Assembly (NCBI GenBank): GCA_030633225.1
Contig: DAOVTF010000113.1
Span: forward strand, 1 to 6,740
Source of the DNA: Flavobacteriaceae bacterium
GTDB lineage: Bacteria > Bacteroidota > Bacteroidia > Flavobacteriales > Flavobacteriaceae
DNA: 6,740 nt
Direction: 5' to 3'
In this document: positions 6,121-6,740 of the stretch, piece after piece
How the letters are laid out: every line of letters starts with the position of its first letter
Numbering within the stretch: position 1 is the first letter of the stretch
Translations under genes and position numbers: made by a program
Notes under the pieces: model-generated
Seen by the model: the letters and a program-made list of their open reading frames with translations, nothing else
What the model was told of the DNA's origin: nothing
Databases searched by the model: none

Positions 6121-6740
6121 TTATAAAGAAACCAATTCATTGGAAGAAACCGTAATACTTTTTCCATGAACAATAATGTCTATAGGTGTTTTCGATTCAT
6201 TAGTAAATCTACATCCTTCATGATCTTTATAAACCTTTAAGGTTGCTCCTCTATAATTAATTTTAAAAGAATAAGATTTCCATTCTTCAGGGATTTGAGG
6301 AGCAAAAGACAAAGCGTTATCAAAATTTCTCATACCTCCAAAGCCTTGCACAATTGAAAGCCAAGTTCCAGCCATACTAGTAATATGTAATCCTTCATGA
6401 ACTTCATGGTTATAATCATCCAAATCTAATCTTGCTGTTCGTAAATACATTTCATAGGCTTTATCATTCATTCCAATTTTTGAAGCAATAATAGAATGAA
6501 CACAAGGAGAAAGAGATGATTCATGAACTGTTAATGGTTCATAGAAATCAAAATGTCTTTTAATTGTATTATTATCAAATTCATTCTCAAAGAAATAAAC
6601 ACCTTGTAATACATCTGCTTGTTTGATATATGGTGAACGTAAAATCCTGTCCCACGACCATTTTTGATTTATTGGTCTATCAGATTTTGATAATTGGTCC
6701 ACCGGAATCAATTCTTTATCTAAAAACCCATCTTGCTGTA
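6121..6740 (-). CDS. Maltose phosphorylase, glycoside hydrolase family 65 (C-terminal part, 5' end outside window)
   Basis: This is the last 205 residues of a GH65 phosphorylase; the reading frame stays open to the window edge, so the start lies outside. The family splits maltose with inorganic phosphate to glucose and beta-D-glucose 1-phosphate in the cytoplasm. Seen in the fragment (numbered from its first whole codon): KWSWDR (26-31), IKQADVLQG (38-46), HESSLSP (72-78) and HEGLHITSMAGTW (114-126), all hallmarks of the end of the (alpha/alpha)6 barrel. The HESSLSP and HEGLH segments are known to lie at or near the phosphate site in this family. A small beta-sandwich C-terminal domain follows from about residue 142. 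The catalytic glutamate would lie upstream. Kojibiose or trehalose phosphorylase is possible from this fragment alone, but the starch-locus context favours maltose. The gene ends 75 nt before the GH13 gene, on the same strand. A TTG at 6711 is an internal leucine codon, not a start. Confidence 0.9.
   Translation of the reverse strand, partial: QQDGFLDKELIPVDQLSKSDRPINQKWSWDRILRSPYIKQADVLQGVYFFENEFDNNTIKRHFDFYEPLTVHESSLSPCVHSIIASKIGMNDKAYEMYLRTARLDLDDYNHEVHEGLHITSMAGTWLSIVQGFGGMRNFDNALSFAPQIPEEWKSYSFKINYRGATLKVYKDHEGCRFTNESKTPIDIIVHGKSITVSSNELVSL

Noticed and set aside
6121..6711. TTG at 6711 as the start of a short separate gene
   Set aside because: The frame stays open upstream to the window edge and encodes matching GH65 sequence (QQDGFLDKE), so the TTG is an internal leucine codon.

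Overview
The window looks like chromosomal DNA from a member of the Bacteroidota, most likely the Flavobacteriaceae. The DNA is very AT-rich, the proteins are rich in Asn, Lys and Ile, and the exported proteins carry short signal peptides. The set of enzymes is that of a flavobacterial starch/maltodextrin (Sus-type) utilisation locus. All five genes lie on the minus strand and appear to form one operon, read from the right end to the left end. No gene is supported on the plus strand.

In order of transcription the genes are: the 3' end of a GH65 maltose phosphorylase (6740-6121, cut by the window edge); a periplasmic GH13 neopullulanase/cyclomaltodextrinase of the SusA type (6045-4186); an exported alpha/beta-hydrolase esterase with an N-terminal starch-binding-like domain (4125-2992); an exported GH31 alpha-glucosidase or 4-alpha-glucosyltransferase (2933-558); and the 5' end of a GH13 alpha-amylase lipoprotein (558-1, cut by the window edge). 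The last two genes overlap by one base (TAATG).

The likely division of labour is as follows. The lipoprotein amylase cuts starch or glycogen at the outer membrane. The GH13 and GH31 enzymes trim or rearrange maltodextrins in the periplasm. Maltose is then taken into the cytoplasm and split with phosphate by the GH65 enzyme to glucose and beta-glucose 1-phosphate. The SusC/SusD pair, the inner-membrane transporter, beta-phosphoglucomutase and regulator that usually accompany this set are not in the window. The esterase is the odd member, with no assigned substrate.

The main non-coding signal is a dispersed repeat of about 46 bp, present three times in the same orientation. Each copy has four CGCAAAG-like heptamers whose starts are spaced exactly 9, 13 and 9 bases apart. 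Two copies fill most of the short spacers on either side of the esterase gene. The third lies inside the amylase reading frame and is translated as part of an unusually long lipoprotein signal peptide; removing 54 nt there leaves an ordinary 20-residue signal peptide. The spacer between the GH65 and GH13 genes has no such repeat but holds a hairpin and a small AT palindrome. I see no convincing promoter or intrinsic terminator, and no RNA gene, CRISPR array or insertion sequence.
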